A stretch of 64,000 nucleotides of DNA from Bradyrhizobium sp. AUGA SZCCT0176 (GCF_018130145.1 NZ_JAFCMB010000011.1:62001-126000), one strand, 5' to 3'; counted from the stretch's first letter, positions 44,301 to 46,633 are shown. Notes: generated by a model from the sequence alone, not told the origin. A program made the numbers and translations.

Positions 44301-46633
44301 CCGCCGAACATTTCCGAGATGTCGTCGATCCCGCCATTGCCGTTGAGGTCACGGACCAAAAAACCGTCATCGCCGCTCAGCCAGCCGGTGCGCTCGGCGA
44401 ACAAGTCGCCGTCGATGTCGAAATAGACCTGGCTGACCCCGATCTCGGTTGTCTCGATGCCATCACCATCGAGATCGATCACCAGCGGATCGGTGCCGGT
44501 GAACCACCTCATGCCCTTGGCAAGTCGCGTCGCGGCCGCGGCCAGGGTCACCGCCTGATCGATCAGCACGTTGCCGCCATACTCCGCGGCGATCGCAATG
44601 CCGTACACCCCGAGGAGCGGTTCGAGCATCGTCATGAGATTGGCGATCGGATTGACCCCCTTGAACACCATGCCGAAGTCGCCCTGGCCGGTGAGTTGGG
44701 TCTGGTTGAATCCGATATAGCTGCCGATGAGGTCGAAGTTCTCAACCTTCATCCAGCCCTTGAGGATTCCTTGCGCATCGAGGGCCTGCTGTGCCTTGTA
44801 GGACTCGCTCGGTGTGGCGCTGAACACCGCCGTAAACAGCTGGTCGAACTGGTTGGTGACGAACATGTCCAGCCCACCGTTGCCGTTGGGCCGGAAGGCA
44901 TAGGTCATCCACGGGAATAAATGGTCGAAGTAGATCGAGCGCGCCGGATCGAATTTGCCACCGCCCGCACCCACCGAGACCGCGAAGTTGGCCATGCCAA
45001 CGGCAGCACCAATGCCACCGAACGCCACGAGGCCAGCAATGCCACCCTCGGCATTGCCGCCGGTCAGCGTCAATCCATAGAACTGGAGGACGTCATGGTG
45101 CTGCGCGTCCTTGACGACGGTGTTAGCTGAGTACCAGATGTTGTCGGCATTCGCAGCGCTGTCTTCCACCGCCTGGCCGGTGGAGTTCATCACGTCGCCG
45201 TAGATCTCGCCACCATTGGACGTATTGAAGATGAAGTCCCTGCCCATTCCCCCGATAGTGATGGCGCGATCACCGCCAAACGCGATCACGACGTCGTTGC
45301 CATCGCCGCCGTCGAGCTTCAGCCGAAGATCCTTGATCGCCCGATCACTCTCCGGATCGTCCGGGTCGACCAGAGCGCCAGCCTTGATGAAATCGCCGTT
45401 GTACCCGATGATGACATCATCGCTGCCCTTACCGTTGACCTCATCGTGCGAGAACCCCGTCATCCAATCGGTGCCCAGCGTGCCGTCGGAGGAGGTGAGA
45501 TCGAAACCGAACGCTTTGAGGAAGGACTGGCCCATCGCTTCGGTCGGCGTCAGGTCCTTCTGCTGGTCGACAAGGGCATAGATCCGTTCAAAGAACGGGT
45601 CGAATGCCTGCGGAGCTTGCTTATAGAGATATTCCCCGAGTTCCGCGCCCTTAAAGTGACCTACGATTCCACCCGCGACCCCAGCCAGCAGCGTCCCAAC
45701 GATTCCGCCGAACCCTCTGAGGATCAATCCGTGCGCCGCTACGGCGAGGGCGCCGCCTCCCACGCCACCAGCCGTTTCAAAAATGTATCTCGCCCATATG
45801 GTATTGGCTTCCTTGATCTTGCCTTGCTGCCGCAACTCTTCCGTCGTCGCGGCCGTGGTGGCGAACGTAATCACGTCACCGATGATGCCGAGTTTCTTGG
45901 CGACCAGGAACGCGCCGCCGATGACGCCGCCGGCGATCGCGAATTTGGGTGTAACCCCGCCATCGATATTGCCGAGTATCTTTTGGGCGCTCGATGGATT
46001 GAGCTTGGTGAGCTTGGCGTCGTTGAGGATGACGCTCCTGAATTTGCTGCCTGCCTGGCCGAGCGACGCCAATTGCCCTGACGCCGAAAACGTGTTGCGC
46101 CACTGGATGTACTGCGCCTTTGAAAGGTCGCCGTTTGCAACGCGCTGGCCGAGGAATTCCCACGAGCCCACATAGGGCTCCTTGTACATATTTGCGGCCG
46201 CGAGATTCCGGAAATTGTTGGTTTTGGCGCCCGAATCCAGCAGGCCCGACTCTAGTCTGTTGTAGAAGTTCGTATCGTCGGTCAGAAGACGGAACACGGA
46301 ACCGTTCGGCGCGATGGTACGCATCGCCGCCTTTGCGTCCGAATCGACGCCCTGCATCAATTTTTCTATCGCCACATCGCCGAGTTGGCCGCCCGCCCCT
46401 GTAGGCAGGCTAAAGTTTGGAACCACGACCTTGCCCGCTTTGGTCATGATCCAGTTCGTCAAGGTTTCACCGAGACCGAACTTCCTCTCCAGCTCTTTAA
46501 CAACGTTGTCCGGGATGATGACGCGACGCGTGCCGTCGAATTTGGTCAGGAGATCCCATGCGGCCTGCCTTCCGGACACGAAGAGATTATAAAGTGAGCC
46601 GGTATCGACGATTAGAAACTGTTCCGCAGCCAT
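14393..46633 (-). CDS. Giant RTX-family calcium-binding secreted protein, 10,746 residues
   Basis: One uninterrupted frame of 32,241 bp with an AAGGGAA ribosome site before the ATG. By eye, residues 5-130 resemble a PIN nuclease domain; 230-335 hold glycine-rich hydrophobic segments; 405-490 a short RTX-like block; 715-850 an EF-hand-like block ('LVIDLDGDGIETT'). Residues 1400-6480 are a vast array of GGxGxDx(L/I)xG repeats alternating with modules ending 'IRFADGTVWT' (haemolysin-related domain). Inserted are an L-type lectin-like domain (about 3030-3235) and a DUF642-like domain (about 4810-4985). Then come cadherin-like modules (6490-7220), RTX (7225-7650), cadherin-like and Ig-like modules (7730-10325), a last RTX block and a second EF-hand-like block (10455-10590). 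There is no Sec signal and it ends DFFA, as in type I substrates. Export by the HlyB/HlyD pair at 51-54.8 kb is inferred. Role: adhesin, surface layer or toxin, undecided. Confidence 0.93.
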   Translation of the reverse strand: MAAEQFLIVDTGSLYNLFVSGRQAAWDLLTKFDGTRRVIIPDNVVKELERKFGLGETLTNWIMTKAGKVVVPNFSLPTGAGGQLGDVAIEKLMQGVDSDAKAAMRTIAPNGSVFRLLTDDTNFYNRLESGLLDSGAKTNNFRNLAAANMYKEPYVGSWEFLGQRVANGDLSKAQYIQWRNTFSASGQLASLGQAGSKFRSVILNDAKLTKLNPSSAQKILGNIDGGVTPKFAIAGGVIGGAFLVAKKLGIIGDVITFATTAATTEELRQQGKIKEANTIWARYIFETAGGVGGGALAVAAHGLILRGFGGIVGTLLAGVAGGIVGHFKGAELGEYLYKQAPQAFDPFFERIYALVDQQKDLTPTEAMGQSFLKAFGFDLTSSDGTLGTDWMTGFSHDEVNGKGSDDVIIGYNGDFIKAGALVDPDDPESDRAIKDLRLKLDGGDGNDVVIAFGGDRAITIGGMGRDFIFNTSNGGEIYGDVMNSTGQAVEDSAANADNIWYSANTVVKDAQHHDVLQFYGLTLTGGNAEGGIAGLVAFGGIGAAVGMANFAVSVGAGGGKFDPARSIYFDHLFPWMTYAFRPNGNGGLDMFVTNQFDQLFTAVFSATPSESYKAQQALDAQGILKGWMKVENFDLIGSYIGFNQTQLTGQGDFGMVFKGVNPIANLMTMLEPLLGVYGIAIAAEYGGNVLIDQAVTLAAAATRLAKGMRWFTGTDPLVIDLDGDGIETTEIGVSQVYFDIDGDLFAERTGWLSGDDGFLVRDLNGNGGIDDISEMFGGVGQSGFAQLAALDSNGDGKITAADVLWSELRVWQDYDRDGVTDAGELKTLDQLGIVTLDLGATAIDVVTPQGARLTGVGDVTFEDGAVRQMFDAILASNDTDTRYGGESGLADWQSSSTLDVKGFGRITNLAITMANDIAFSELVTSTAAAMTTPKIRTLVAQVGDVLGAWGAALEETRELTPVLVGLDGNGKAVLLDRGVYVEDAQGGYWTLASGAPVLDAQGQPIARATMQDVLAQAAASGAGWRLEQTWSPSDRDEAVTHREAAPYLMGVLNGRAVIIDYGIKQADGTWKLASNSATSYATRGDILALAHPTGTEWRTEEIGFNPYADLPVDEIGVRFTDGIAVDYTVKVTDQDGTFYVWARNLDRAIELEWKTGDSREFNLRNYAIDFDTLDEVNSIDDSTYRVEMLTPAQFHFATSLGGVDFRPEMLTAHLDNATGHIAYAVGPGGSANLSTDPAQYVSGIATMIDMLQPVMEQYIATSRRYAVRVAIQGGLKDFFQGVKYDIASDSYKPNTNRELAPMFEAIFAGAPASNADDAVFDYLAEWNGILAQVYPDYRPAGEGNLAGSTLAVDQAFIMQMMLPAFETVGVDLDIRGVAHALSISDERIITHAAGDTIVNGTDSADYFYMTDGTQTLRGGLGADFYFVGRNSGDDFIDDKDHGDGDQLRFTDVLSSDVKAIRDGEDLILQIRGRTNTIRLTDQFKGELNELLTNGKRMDSGVSAIVFADGVAWDRFRMSVEVLDRERAAGLFNDSLMGSGSADILWGGKGNDYMSGGAGGDIYVFQAGDGDDVIDDLGNFSFGPVKAGIDVLSFKAGIKTENLKLIRDGESANLKIVILDDDGNPTGDTLEIIGQFAGIKTGLGLFSEAMGGSDGLDYVAPNLIERFTFDDGSALDFKQIVQQVLLNAKTTGDDAIYGMINANTLDGGAGDDFLSGKEGDDTYIYGRNYGRDVIIDNAIPGLFDPPQHDKLKFIDEIRWTDLDFLRDGATDTLRMRVKGTNDEVVLQDFLDTVPILGFINFIEDIVFGDGTTWTGFKLAQHYINIAATSGNDTIYGYEELSDSIEGGAGNDRLIGFGGNDVYYVAIGEGNDTILDSSGNDQLILAGIASTDVDFTRTALDLIITVRSTGQRFVLENQYVRDAGQTFAVENLVFTDRAVSFLDVNPEDIDLVGTNGDDAITGSNFAETLDGRAGNDTLTGGDGGDTYKFDAGYGEDVIIDRRVRASWADRRGMQVPVNDVVQFGGGITTADVVYTKDGNDLLISLTGRTDTLRIRNQFRDAEDGVELFRFFDGTIVTISDVEQRLQIAGGNRGDNTITGLLDQENVLDGRQGDDTLNGGNLADTYAFSAGYRFDRINERPDTAGIIDRVVFGASVRLEDIIVRRNGNDLIIDLGSGLDVLTIVNGLSTTRVEQFEFADRRILSIEAIIDRMLTGTAADDHLIGFDNRNDTLAGGAGLDALEGGLGNDTYKFGIGDGSDSVYDTGGIDKVVFGDGITPELVQFRNIDGDLLITIGNGTDRLAILSGYSAKPVESFVFADGTTLSIEEVRGIIRDGLSNAGQDRVDLRELPTDSPLHPGAGHDRLILGQNSRVAIGALEGIDSVEMPSGVTSATVVLEAYASNDAVVRLAAIGSSDLIVAFSSGIQLVIKGALGSGSLPSIEFANGVVWDAATLVQAAIASQASAGNDIIVGSGRADAFSGGTGDDALSGGAGDDSYSFTRGDGRDVIDDNSGNDTLGITGYRPDELRVSQIDPARNELVLSFADSTDQIVLRYTAGWSGVDTVRFSDGTTFTLDQLRDMAAAVGTWQDDRIIGSARNETFAGGGGDDVIVGGGGDDIYRFGRGDGQDRIESNGSADGKGTLVFGAGIALEDIVATRDADGNIVLSIRDTDDRITLVDPPGDTDPVVAKLLFADGRSLNYRAIAASLGSTDRDDHVIVPADIATPGIGSEIFGGLGNDRLEGGRGADVITGGKGADLLEGGSGADIYYFGRGDGQDTISDLEISDASKVDKVRFAAGILPSDIRILSVGPSDLVIGIAGGDDRLTLKDMFRGGNASTDYGVEQFEFADGTVWQLADIYSHAAASTGTGADTIDFGSQIDITATLDGGAGDDVLAGGIGDTTYHFGRGYGRDTIREGANWTGSNDTLRIASGIAPADVVVIRDGGDIVLRLVGSDDRLTIIGQATASAPQIDVVRFNDGTQWNAATLLARALTPDAAERVLHPTSPSTDPFADPIFADANPGSGGGGTSASSTIGLALHEIVTQPVGGPAVVGSASSLGNGTYQLTPNSGNMVGAVWGTVDLANSVVWKTKMFFGANEGGADGFSFAVQNTGPGAVTGAGGGGMGALVPGSFGIIFDTSGQASDFSQFVVNGQTGNNSFDPRHDFAQLEDAAWHDVVIAWDAATKTFTYSVDGTQIGTKSYDVVGGLFGGDTTVWYGFGAATGGATNDQRVQIVSVAHPEAASVDPSTVGTIEHIGSGLFARTLAGAAERNTYNVFVPLARWGEGVDVVSNFKSGDAGDILSIAIANGLPGTLLVRAEGPDTLIYFAEQGTQRFADARVLLRLANVAPASLTGVNLGGAPFTVVANQTLSATGTGLVQGGWGDDTFVGNNLVNTLSGGAGNDTMTDAGDGNDTLIGGTGNDYLRGGGGSDTYVFNRGDGQDIISDWNYGNDMIQFGAGIAAADLLITQSSNGQDLIIAIAGTEDRITIQRAIDADWTRIEQLRFADGSTLSYAQMLAQSLTPTTGNDTFAGDEFANTLSGGAGNDTILDARNGNDTLIGGTGDDWLRGGGGDDTYVFNRGDGRDIISDWNYGNDSIQFGAGITAADLLVTQGNNAEDLIIAIAGTDDRITIQRALNADWTRIEQLRFADGSTLSYAQMRERSLTQTTGDDTFGGDEFANTLSGGAGNDTILDGRDGNDTLIGGTGNDWLRGGGGDDTYVFNRGDGQDAISDWNYGNDKIQFGAGITAADLQVTKSSNGEDFIIAILGTDDRITIQRGITADWTRVEQLRFADGSTLSYADMLALVAANDFSGLTAIGVVAGNGLVGGNTAELIDASAYSVGATLDGRGGYDSLNGSAYADIIIGGAGNDTLTGNAGADTYRFSAGFGQDVIQDYTWNGTNNVIEFGSGLSIDDFVLEATVWDNGNGNFDFGQARLRFAGSDDQITISDLDAIGQIRFADGTVLNKQQMVARAVGYADNDRYVYASNATVADTLTGTAKDDELDGRGNDDTLIGGAGNDQLYGGDGDDILIGGTGNDYMSDYEGANVYRFSAGFGHDVISPGDTGLDWIEFDSSLTPADIELQRPYDRWEGGGLTSTLLIRVTGTEDVIEISYVLGEEQYQEIAGIRFADGTVWTMADIVNAVVPTPGIAMQGAVADDTLIGTATADYLDSGGGADTLVGGAGDDDLWAGDGDDMLDGGAGADTLSGGDGADTYRFSAGFGDDEIDEIREEGSVNAIVFDSTIAAADIAVYFSHDSYDLILKSVVTGDSIIIHRAYGDEESGIDEVRFDDGTIWTRDQLVANAVELPGSLIEGDATDQTLNGSAFDDTIQGGAGNETVIGAAGNDQVFSGSGNDILIGGAGNDLLFGDLGDDTYRFSAGFGSDRVSMSYYYGGDSDVVEFDATIAAADVHLSLQGYNIYWGVLVTIDGSTDQIMLDSIDELDEIHFDDGTIWTYDDILSRVQPWLGVELYGDQGSEILGTSGWDRLSANYGVGSLIVGYGGHDFLNGSQADDILDGGTGDDLLQGDFGVDTYRFSAGFGQDLIYERGEVSHIVFDATISSGDIIIEHERTGGDFPREVVVLRVAGTEDRITLEGGLNDSDYDIRFADGTVWNSDDIRARWSLIEHPRQSGDQGPPMIGGATNDSMYGSDENDVIEGRGGNDTLSGSYGDDVLTGGTGGDQLYGGSGDDTYRFSAGFGEDRIYDSPYGDVNVIEFDATINPAQVSVLSDSSDLWGNFYLSFAGTEDRVWVSRSGHDAVISEVRFADGTVWTAADLEARLAYSNKPTITTAATGAQMSGTAGNDTLTGTAGPDEINGEGTVQWRAVGDNLLVNGSFEQRAADATAQSFGYSATTMPGWTRVNSTQPGTTQGFEQINSGYNNIAATDGSYWLDLDGTGTGGGNSNLHIVQDVTGLTEGETLLVQFDHANRTYDANGSFEVLWNGVVVATFANSYTAMMHSSILVTAAAGTNQLGFRSTGYADSTGASLDNVKLTRTEAVASSVVGNDVLSGLDGNDLIRGGAGNDTISGGNNDNTLYGNGGNDAVNGDAGTDILIGGKGNDNLAGGAGNDVYRFAAGDGQDTITEASGIDRIEFGAGIDPSDVTVALIGNSSTLAITFRNSDDRITINNGSSPAAIESFAFANGTVWSFADIAARWKTPTSGADIIIGTSESETLAGGAGNDSLFAFGGTDTLLGEAGDDTLTGANDGNIFVGGTGNDTLFGKFGNDIYRWGRGDGNDALVDAGGVDRIEIGAGVAPGDVKVSVVDTWTLVLRIGDTGEELRLTEVLRYPDYYTIESIAFADGTVWSVNELRNQSFTGGEGADTTIGTSEANRLEGRGGNDSLTGLGGADILLGGDGNDALNGGAGDDRLVGGLGSDTLIGGTGADTYVFAAGDGADTITEGGDATTDTLRIEGYSLSQIRFGALGQDLIIRFSGSADRIIVRNGLGTSVGDLVEAFEIAAAGVTLSLADIRTQLVDDVAVSGEWLVGGATDDTLSGGNGDDYLRGGDGADTLSGGDGNDHFGDLSADSSVDTLTSGAGRDTYYFLPVRQGVEPVVADVITDFQAGAGGDVIRLMSSNPNPFEGGGIWLAQSGSDTVVMMRATSGPDQVLLRLLGIDATTLTPANFDGVPIAIDNSININDDDTGHVLSGSALNDRIFGNGGNDTINGFAGNDRLAGGADNDIIDGGLGDDLVAGQEGADHIIGGGGSDIMSGGTGDDVVIGFGDGSFATDTDVFRGGEGDDRLEGGTGTDIYHFARGDGRDVIVDLGGNDRIEFAPGIVAGDVSVVQIGRDIELRIANDGGRVRLTGALDGNSAIETIAFADGSTWSWSEVLTRSLPGSAGDDALSVPVAFENDLITLSGLAGNDVLQGGAGADTLIGGTGNDTLKGGAGDDTYVFARGDGQDTILDTGTNTNTLSFAAGILASEVRVVRGATNLVLEIVGTGDRIDLGSPAAPGMGISRVTFADGTVWTEATLIALARIATDGDDVIRGDDFDNALAGGAGDDTLIGNAGTDTLDGGAGNDRLEGGSGDDTYLFAAGHDRINDTAGNDILTLAADISPSDITVSQSRDGAHFTLIVTSTGARVTIENALGAGGIEQIRFADGTVWTTADLIARAPSFDDDVLTGDAGANVMVGGLGNDHLSGVAGSDTYRFARGDGSDVIDDKSSSTGDRLEISGYTAAEISFHRLAADSDDVAIRFAGTTDQIVIVDALGANSAGIETIALSDGTQFTVADMRLAILASLSTDGNDIIIGTDGADTLMGGKGRDLVQGGYGNDTYVYRRGDGDDRIDAAFSGTDVLSLTDYNVADVVSAVRAGPDSNDLVLSFSGTGDRVVLIDALSSSNNAFNGLSVRFADGTIWNRDAMRARALSDIDGTGNDNVYGFDGADSFAARAGNDLLSGAADSDSYAFRRGAGNDTIADSGTSGTDTVQILDFASTDASVEQLYRGSEAIIIRFTGNSADSLTVFDALSTDAKGIESYVFADGVTWTKETLRELLGNRAPTAVGDGFFSVTTGVELVITAADILRNDFDADGDALTIIGVDAGTSGVATIDAQGNIRYTATNGYYGSAAITYTIADGHNGFATASIDLRVRPVATAYPDSGFTVAEDGSLVIRVERLLANDLDGDRMIVGQVIGAVNGSVALSSDGNISFTPNANFNGTAEFTYVANTPEGGRAEAKVVIQVTPVNDAPVAHNDTAGAIAEGATFTLDPSTLLANDVDIDGDGLTIQSVQSNADVAVTIGEDGLIHVAPRSYFWGNTWFDYVVADSSGATSTGRVSFAVTPVNDAPDLHDDRFETTDAGDPIREDNPIVISAARLLANDLEHDGETMTITAVRNSHGGHATLLENDTVLFTPTTDFNGDAWFEYQVDDGHGGTAWARATLAYQAVNDLPVARNDSYTDVALPILRGLEDNAIEIPIIELLKNDFDPEGFSVQFESAGNAVHGDIEITDHGTIIFRPDADFWGEATFSYLVRDNEGAVDGATVTMWFENVGDAAPVARRDVIYVNEDIPVVIPISELLANDSDIDRDPLRLLGWRLSTPLDALIFGGDAGQKLNGTIEYDGNGNLVFTPNRDASQSSGFIYRVTDDADGEAEGYVDIIVVPTNDDPTVGQDDGFVTQLDAPLVLRVSDLLKNDYDTEQADHDGDGVIDDDLDNPNRARPTFFGVDGVFDADALALGQRVPRGTAEIVDWNGEKFIVVRFAAGFTGRVAVEYRIADADGATDTGFAMASVADSYNGLLRGTLKADYLAGTAGADLIQALAGNDFILAGEGNDTIEAASGDDRIDAGAGDDWIDGGDGADHITGGDGYDTVSFANSDIGLRADLESRVGQGGYAQGDTYIGVEALVGSQFNDELGGDAGDNRLEGRAGNDLLEGRGGNDTLLGGDGNDLLNGGAGADILAGGAGSDTADYSFGATGVSISLAAGTAHGGDAEGDVLTDIENLTGTDAGDVLEGNAGANVLSGGRGNDILTGGAGDDTLIGGRDADQLIGGHGVDIADYTLSAEAVIVDMANGAAGGGDALGDSFSGIEIVQGSYQNDTIRGDGGDNRIRGGRGADIIDGRGGFDIADYSRADEGVAVNLSTGLGTSGEAAGDQLTSIEMLVGSLWADQFIGSSGDDRFQGLRGSDTIAGGAGSDTYLFGFDDGADVIAEQGAETDIDRLVLSSPLAPKDVSVIREGNDLLLEFERQDGFLVDTVRVTDHFLGRETGIEEVVFGNGTVWARDRIDELQQLGRFNAADDIVHLAIEDVPVIIDPATLFDNDGDIDIANLTLVGVGQAVNGSVHVREDGRIEFLGAPNYNGDAFFSYTVRDQFGRESTARVEVNLSAVNDAPTAVDDALVHGVEDQILRIRIDTLLANDFDVDGDANLEELRIVSIAPLTNLAGETIDGYKHQDYRFEASNVSARIDGDYIEFTLRPDHFGAAGFIYTLTDASGATSTAKVEISIAPVNDAPRDRDTYRWIRLGQDTTVTVADLMANTFDIEGDSFTFVGLHGGIDGNPGNNGGVIFDEATGTITFTPWSLGLASIEYDVIDARGAAATLTYDFKVKPLNDAPKAHNDYGFRTLEDQVLIIDPATILANDTDENNDTLVIDSIARFADGGKVRLRADGMIEFRPTADYNGAAGFEYTISDGRGGTATAYVAITVMPRNEVPIVRNDFVSGLEDGPLFVIPGEAFGNDIDQDGDVLFFKRTTVLGIVDHRYLSADFEVSAAMADGSALPSWLHFDPGTMRFTGVAPAGMDPVSVDVWISDPANGRVFNTRFELTESNVSEGFDARTDVLEGYEIRSPFSVNYEFSAADLDENTTVTAALADGTALPSWLSFDAETLQFVGIPPEGTTDPIDVRITFTRPAEGGGDPLTFTDSVTLDPAALPAGVTYDSQLALFDTRNGTISASITGGRPLPEWLSFDAATRTVSLSGFEPDEDAQLARLQVVFTPAPRVLPDGTYASSDRGFTLEFVIDPQGDLESQMDAINQALEGNAYFADQGLFALDLKGAGAITATRESGAPLPDWLTFDASTFTFSGIPLPSWIGAVPVRLDIAAGNGHPAMSVITEAVVDDTFRIIEISASAVLSPEQIRLLVPADFNGTVVLRYDATDEKGGTSSKPALIFYDIKPTRERPDAATDALTGREGEITRFAVTDLLRNDFDRDRDALRIVSLGQPGNGSLVIELAHVEIVPPAGLGQLDGAVWSATLANGSALPSWLTIDSATGILSGDVPLAFAASLDIRFTRTLEGASQSETLTRAFDGNAGAYAVYTPTGSFSGDDGFSYVVTDDREGTSTGSAIVHVAALNDPPTPVEDIVAAVEDTPLLIDPQTLLANDFDVDGNPVRFVDVVNAKHGTVSFDGTHIVFTPDHNFEGVASFEYIVTDDTHGSSTGKVKVNVASTNRAPIAATDVFEIDEDTPFEFTTAQLLGNDSDLDGDSITFQSLSRSANGGRIVELPGGRWQFVPNENLSGPVSFSYTVTDGRKTSTGTVRFDIAAVNDAPIANADGAGTGNDPEGVFRTKQDQALVIDFAALIANDRDVESDSFEIVEIFDGDQGTVIRVGNTAVFTPDAGYIGDAGFHYRVTDSHGATSVGYVTLLVAPDVPLPIPVSDIGFEVLEDGFIDIDPAALMANDYAPEGSTLTFVGIEGAELLANGKYRITPTADFNGELVLHYSIKNEQDFPVSTTVTINVLAVADAPVARPDSLEIGEDTPLTLFASQLLANDSDADKQAFVLTRIMNATGVTVTELGFGQLRITPDADFNGPAWFDYEIEDSTGLSATTRVNITVTPGNDAPAISAVPVLKGTEDQHFIATLPAGFVTDVDGDALLVEVRGKDGTALPSWLHYDHQTRTLSGDPPANFNGAIQLEIAASDGTAQSVRELLVSIAPVGDAPAIVSPISDVAVDEDQAFSILLPTDAFADADDDALTFTLTLADGSPLPSWISVSGGHLVGTAPENFNGDIEIAVTASDGSQSVTGNLRLTVRAINDAPVQIRPLEDQAGVQGEPLDVALDMTAFTDIDGDTLTFTARLADGSPLPSWLSFDGVRFTGTPPMDQYGDIDIEVSASDGSVSVSDTFRLTVTPANDAPVLATPLADVVSPRNVAITITIPAGSFTDIDGDPLTLTATLADGSALPAWLSFDGVRFTGTPPTNFSGVFDITVTASDGTLSASDVFRLTIPAVNNAPVVSIPLSDVASVEDSAVSITIPAGSFTDVNGNALTYTAKLSSGAALPAWLSFDGTRFTGTPPANFNGALSIRVTASDGALSANDVFVLTITAVNDAPVLAVPLSDVTTTEDAAVSITIPTGRFTDADNTLTYTATLEDGTALPSWLTLTGTKFTGTPPANFNGAIDIKVTASDGTATASDVFRLTISPVNDRPVLTALLSDVTVVEDTPVSIVIPAGSFTDAEGTPLTYTATLSTGAALPAWLSFDGTQFTGTPPANFNGVINLKVTASDGVLTVSDTFALTITAVNDAPVVAVPLSDVTSAEDAAVSVTIPTGRFTDPDNTLTYTATLEDGSALPSWLTLTGTRFTGTPPANFNGAIDIAVTASDGTLSATDVFRLTISSVNDRPVLTTLLPDVTFEEDTPVSIAIPADSFTDVDGTPLTYTATLSTGAALPAWLSFDGTQFTGSPPANYKGAIDIKVTASDGSLTVADTFRLTITPVNDAPVVTVPLSDVTSAEDAAVSITIPAGRFTDVDGNPLTYTARLADGNPLPAWLTFSGTRFTGTPPLNFNGAFDIEVTASDGALTASDVFRLTIAPVNDKPVAAIDGPLSVTNGDTLLIARESLLANDSDIDGDTLTIVSVGAAPKGTVVLDTDGIHYTPDFGYEGADSFTYVISDGVTTATSTVQLTVSSAFQGWVQGTTGVDTLVGTNGAPNSIYGGAGNDTITGGDDADRLAGGVGNDTLNGNDGDDAFWGMTGNDAINGGNGTDTAYYNGVGSTYSMVTTGGTVQVTDNQTSANGNDGVDTLSSIEKLIFRNGETVILAAPIILDLDGRGVETQTAAQSAARFDIDGNGIADDTSWIGATEAFLFLDRDRNGTVSGIKELSFIDDVAGAHSDLEGLRAFDSNGDHILSASDVRFSDFRVWQDRNGDGIAQNAEILSLLQANVRSINLVATPTEAQWQFGSTAIVNRGLYTRTDGSTMQYVDAVLTHASAPQQPAVPAADSPSTTSPASNLASALEILAGSPPRSIGDWLGQRAPPLADRVGAIAAGDWASAPPPHAGAGDNGAASAHPPVTGDADQLLALMRQDMSAFGARVGDADLNWRKAEASRPMDFFA
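14880..15271 (-). other. C-terminal EF-hand-like block of the giant protein
   Basis: Residues about 10455-10585 read 'PIILDLDGRGVETQ', 'FDIDGNGIADD', 'LDRDRNGTVSG', 'FDSNGDHILSASDV' and 'VWQDRNGDGIAQNAEI'. These are repeated DxDxDG loops as in EF-hands and dockerins. A homologous block occurs near the N-terminus (nt about 44085-44490), so the two calcium-loop domains bracket the repeat arrays. Confidence 0.75.
15940..18900 (-). repeat. Tandem Ig-like (He_PIG-type) modules with 579-bp higher-order period
   Basis: About ten modules of 92-97 residues share 'VSITIPAGSFTD', 'LTYTA', 'LPAWLSFDGTRFTGTPPANF', 'DIKVTASDG' and 'DVFRLTI'. At DNA level the modules starting near 16428, 16719, 17007, 17298 and 17586 are spaced 291, 288, 291 and 288 bp. 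Alternate modules are more alike than neighbours, giving an ABAB pattern of 579 bp. They probably form a stalk, and copy number should vary by recombination. Confidence 0.85.
31660..32205 (-). other. DUF642/galactose-binding-like domain inside the RTX array
   Basis: Residues about 4810-4985 contain 'NLLVNGSFEQ', 'TMPGWTRVNS', 'DGSYWLDLDGTGTGG', 'IVQDVTGLTEGETL', 'VQFDHANR' and 'STGASLDNVKLTR'. This is the pattern of jelly-roll DUF642/choice-of-anchor domains, which often bind carbohydrate. It is inserted between an RTX stretch ending 'DEINGEGTVQW' and one starting 'VLSGLDGNDLIRGG'. Sugar binding is inferred from fold similarity only. Confidence 0.65.
35222..36510 (-). repeat. Three near-identical 429-bp (143-residue) RTX modules in tandem
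   Basis: Three consecutive modules share almost the same sequence ('YVFNRGDGQDIISDWNYGND', 'IQFGAGI', 'WTRIEQLRFADGSTLSYAQM', 'LSGGAGNDTILD'), with matching points near 35499, 35928 and 36357, an exact 429-bp spacing. The nucleotide identity is visibly higher than in the rest of the array, which points to recent duplication or gene conversion. Confidence 0.85.
36920..37545 (-). other. L-type (legume-like) lectin domain inside the RTX array
   Basis: Residues about 3030-3238 include 'SLGNGTYQLTPNSGNMVG', 'KTKMFFGANEGGADGFSFAV', 'GSFGIIFDT', 'WHDVVIAWDAATKTFTYSVD' and 'TVWYGFGAATGGATNDQRVQ'. The GADGFSFAV and W-x-G-F-x-A-A-T-G motifs are those of bacterial and legume L-type lectins (concanavalin A fold), with the Asp of the sugar/metal site retained. 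This gives the protein a plausible glycan-binding head. Confidence 0.78.
44085..44490 (-). other. N-terminal EF-hand-like block of the giant protein
   Basis: Residues about 715-850 read 'DPLVIDLDGDGIETTEIG', 'YFDIDGDLFAERTGWLSGDD', 'LVRDLNGNGGIDDISEMFG', 'LDSNGDGKITAADVLW' and 'VWQDYDRDGVTDAGEL'. Several DxNGDG calcium loops recur. Such blocks are common in large alphaproteobacterial RTX proteins, usually near the C-terminus; here a second copy lies there too. Confidence 0.78.
45630..45950 (-). other. Glycine-rich hydrophobic segments of the giant protein
   Basis: Residues about 229-335 contain 'FAIAGGVIGGAFLVAKKLGI' and, after a short helical linker, 'AGGVGGGALAVAAHGLIL' and 'GGIVGTLLAGVAGGIVGHF'. 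Small-residue periodicity of this type is found in membrane-inserting or translocation segments of toxins and in glycine-zipper proteins. They follow the PIN-like region directly. Membrane activity is inference. Confidence 0.6.
46244..46621 (-). other. PIN-domain-like N-terminus of the giant protein
   Basis: Residues 5-130 show the PIN/VapC acidic pattern: strand 1 'FLIVDTGSLYNLF' (D10), 'VIIPDNVVKELERKFG' (E47), 'QLGDVAIEKLM' (D86) and 'VFRLLTDDTNFYNR' (D119/D120). The order, spacing and flanking hydrophobic strands fit metal-dependent RNases of this fold. The match is by eye; sequence similarity in this fold is always low, so a structure comparison is decisive. Confidence 0.55.
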
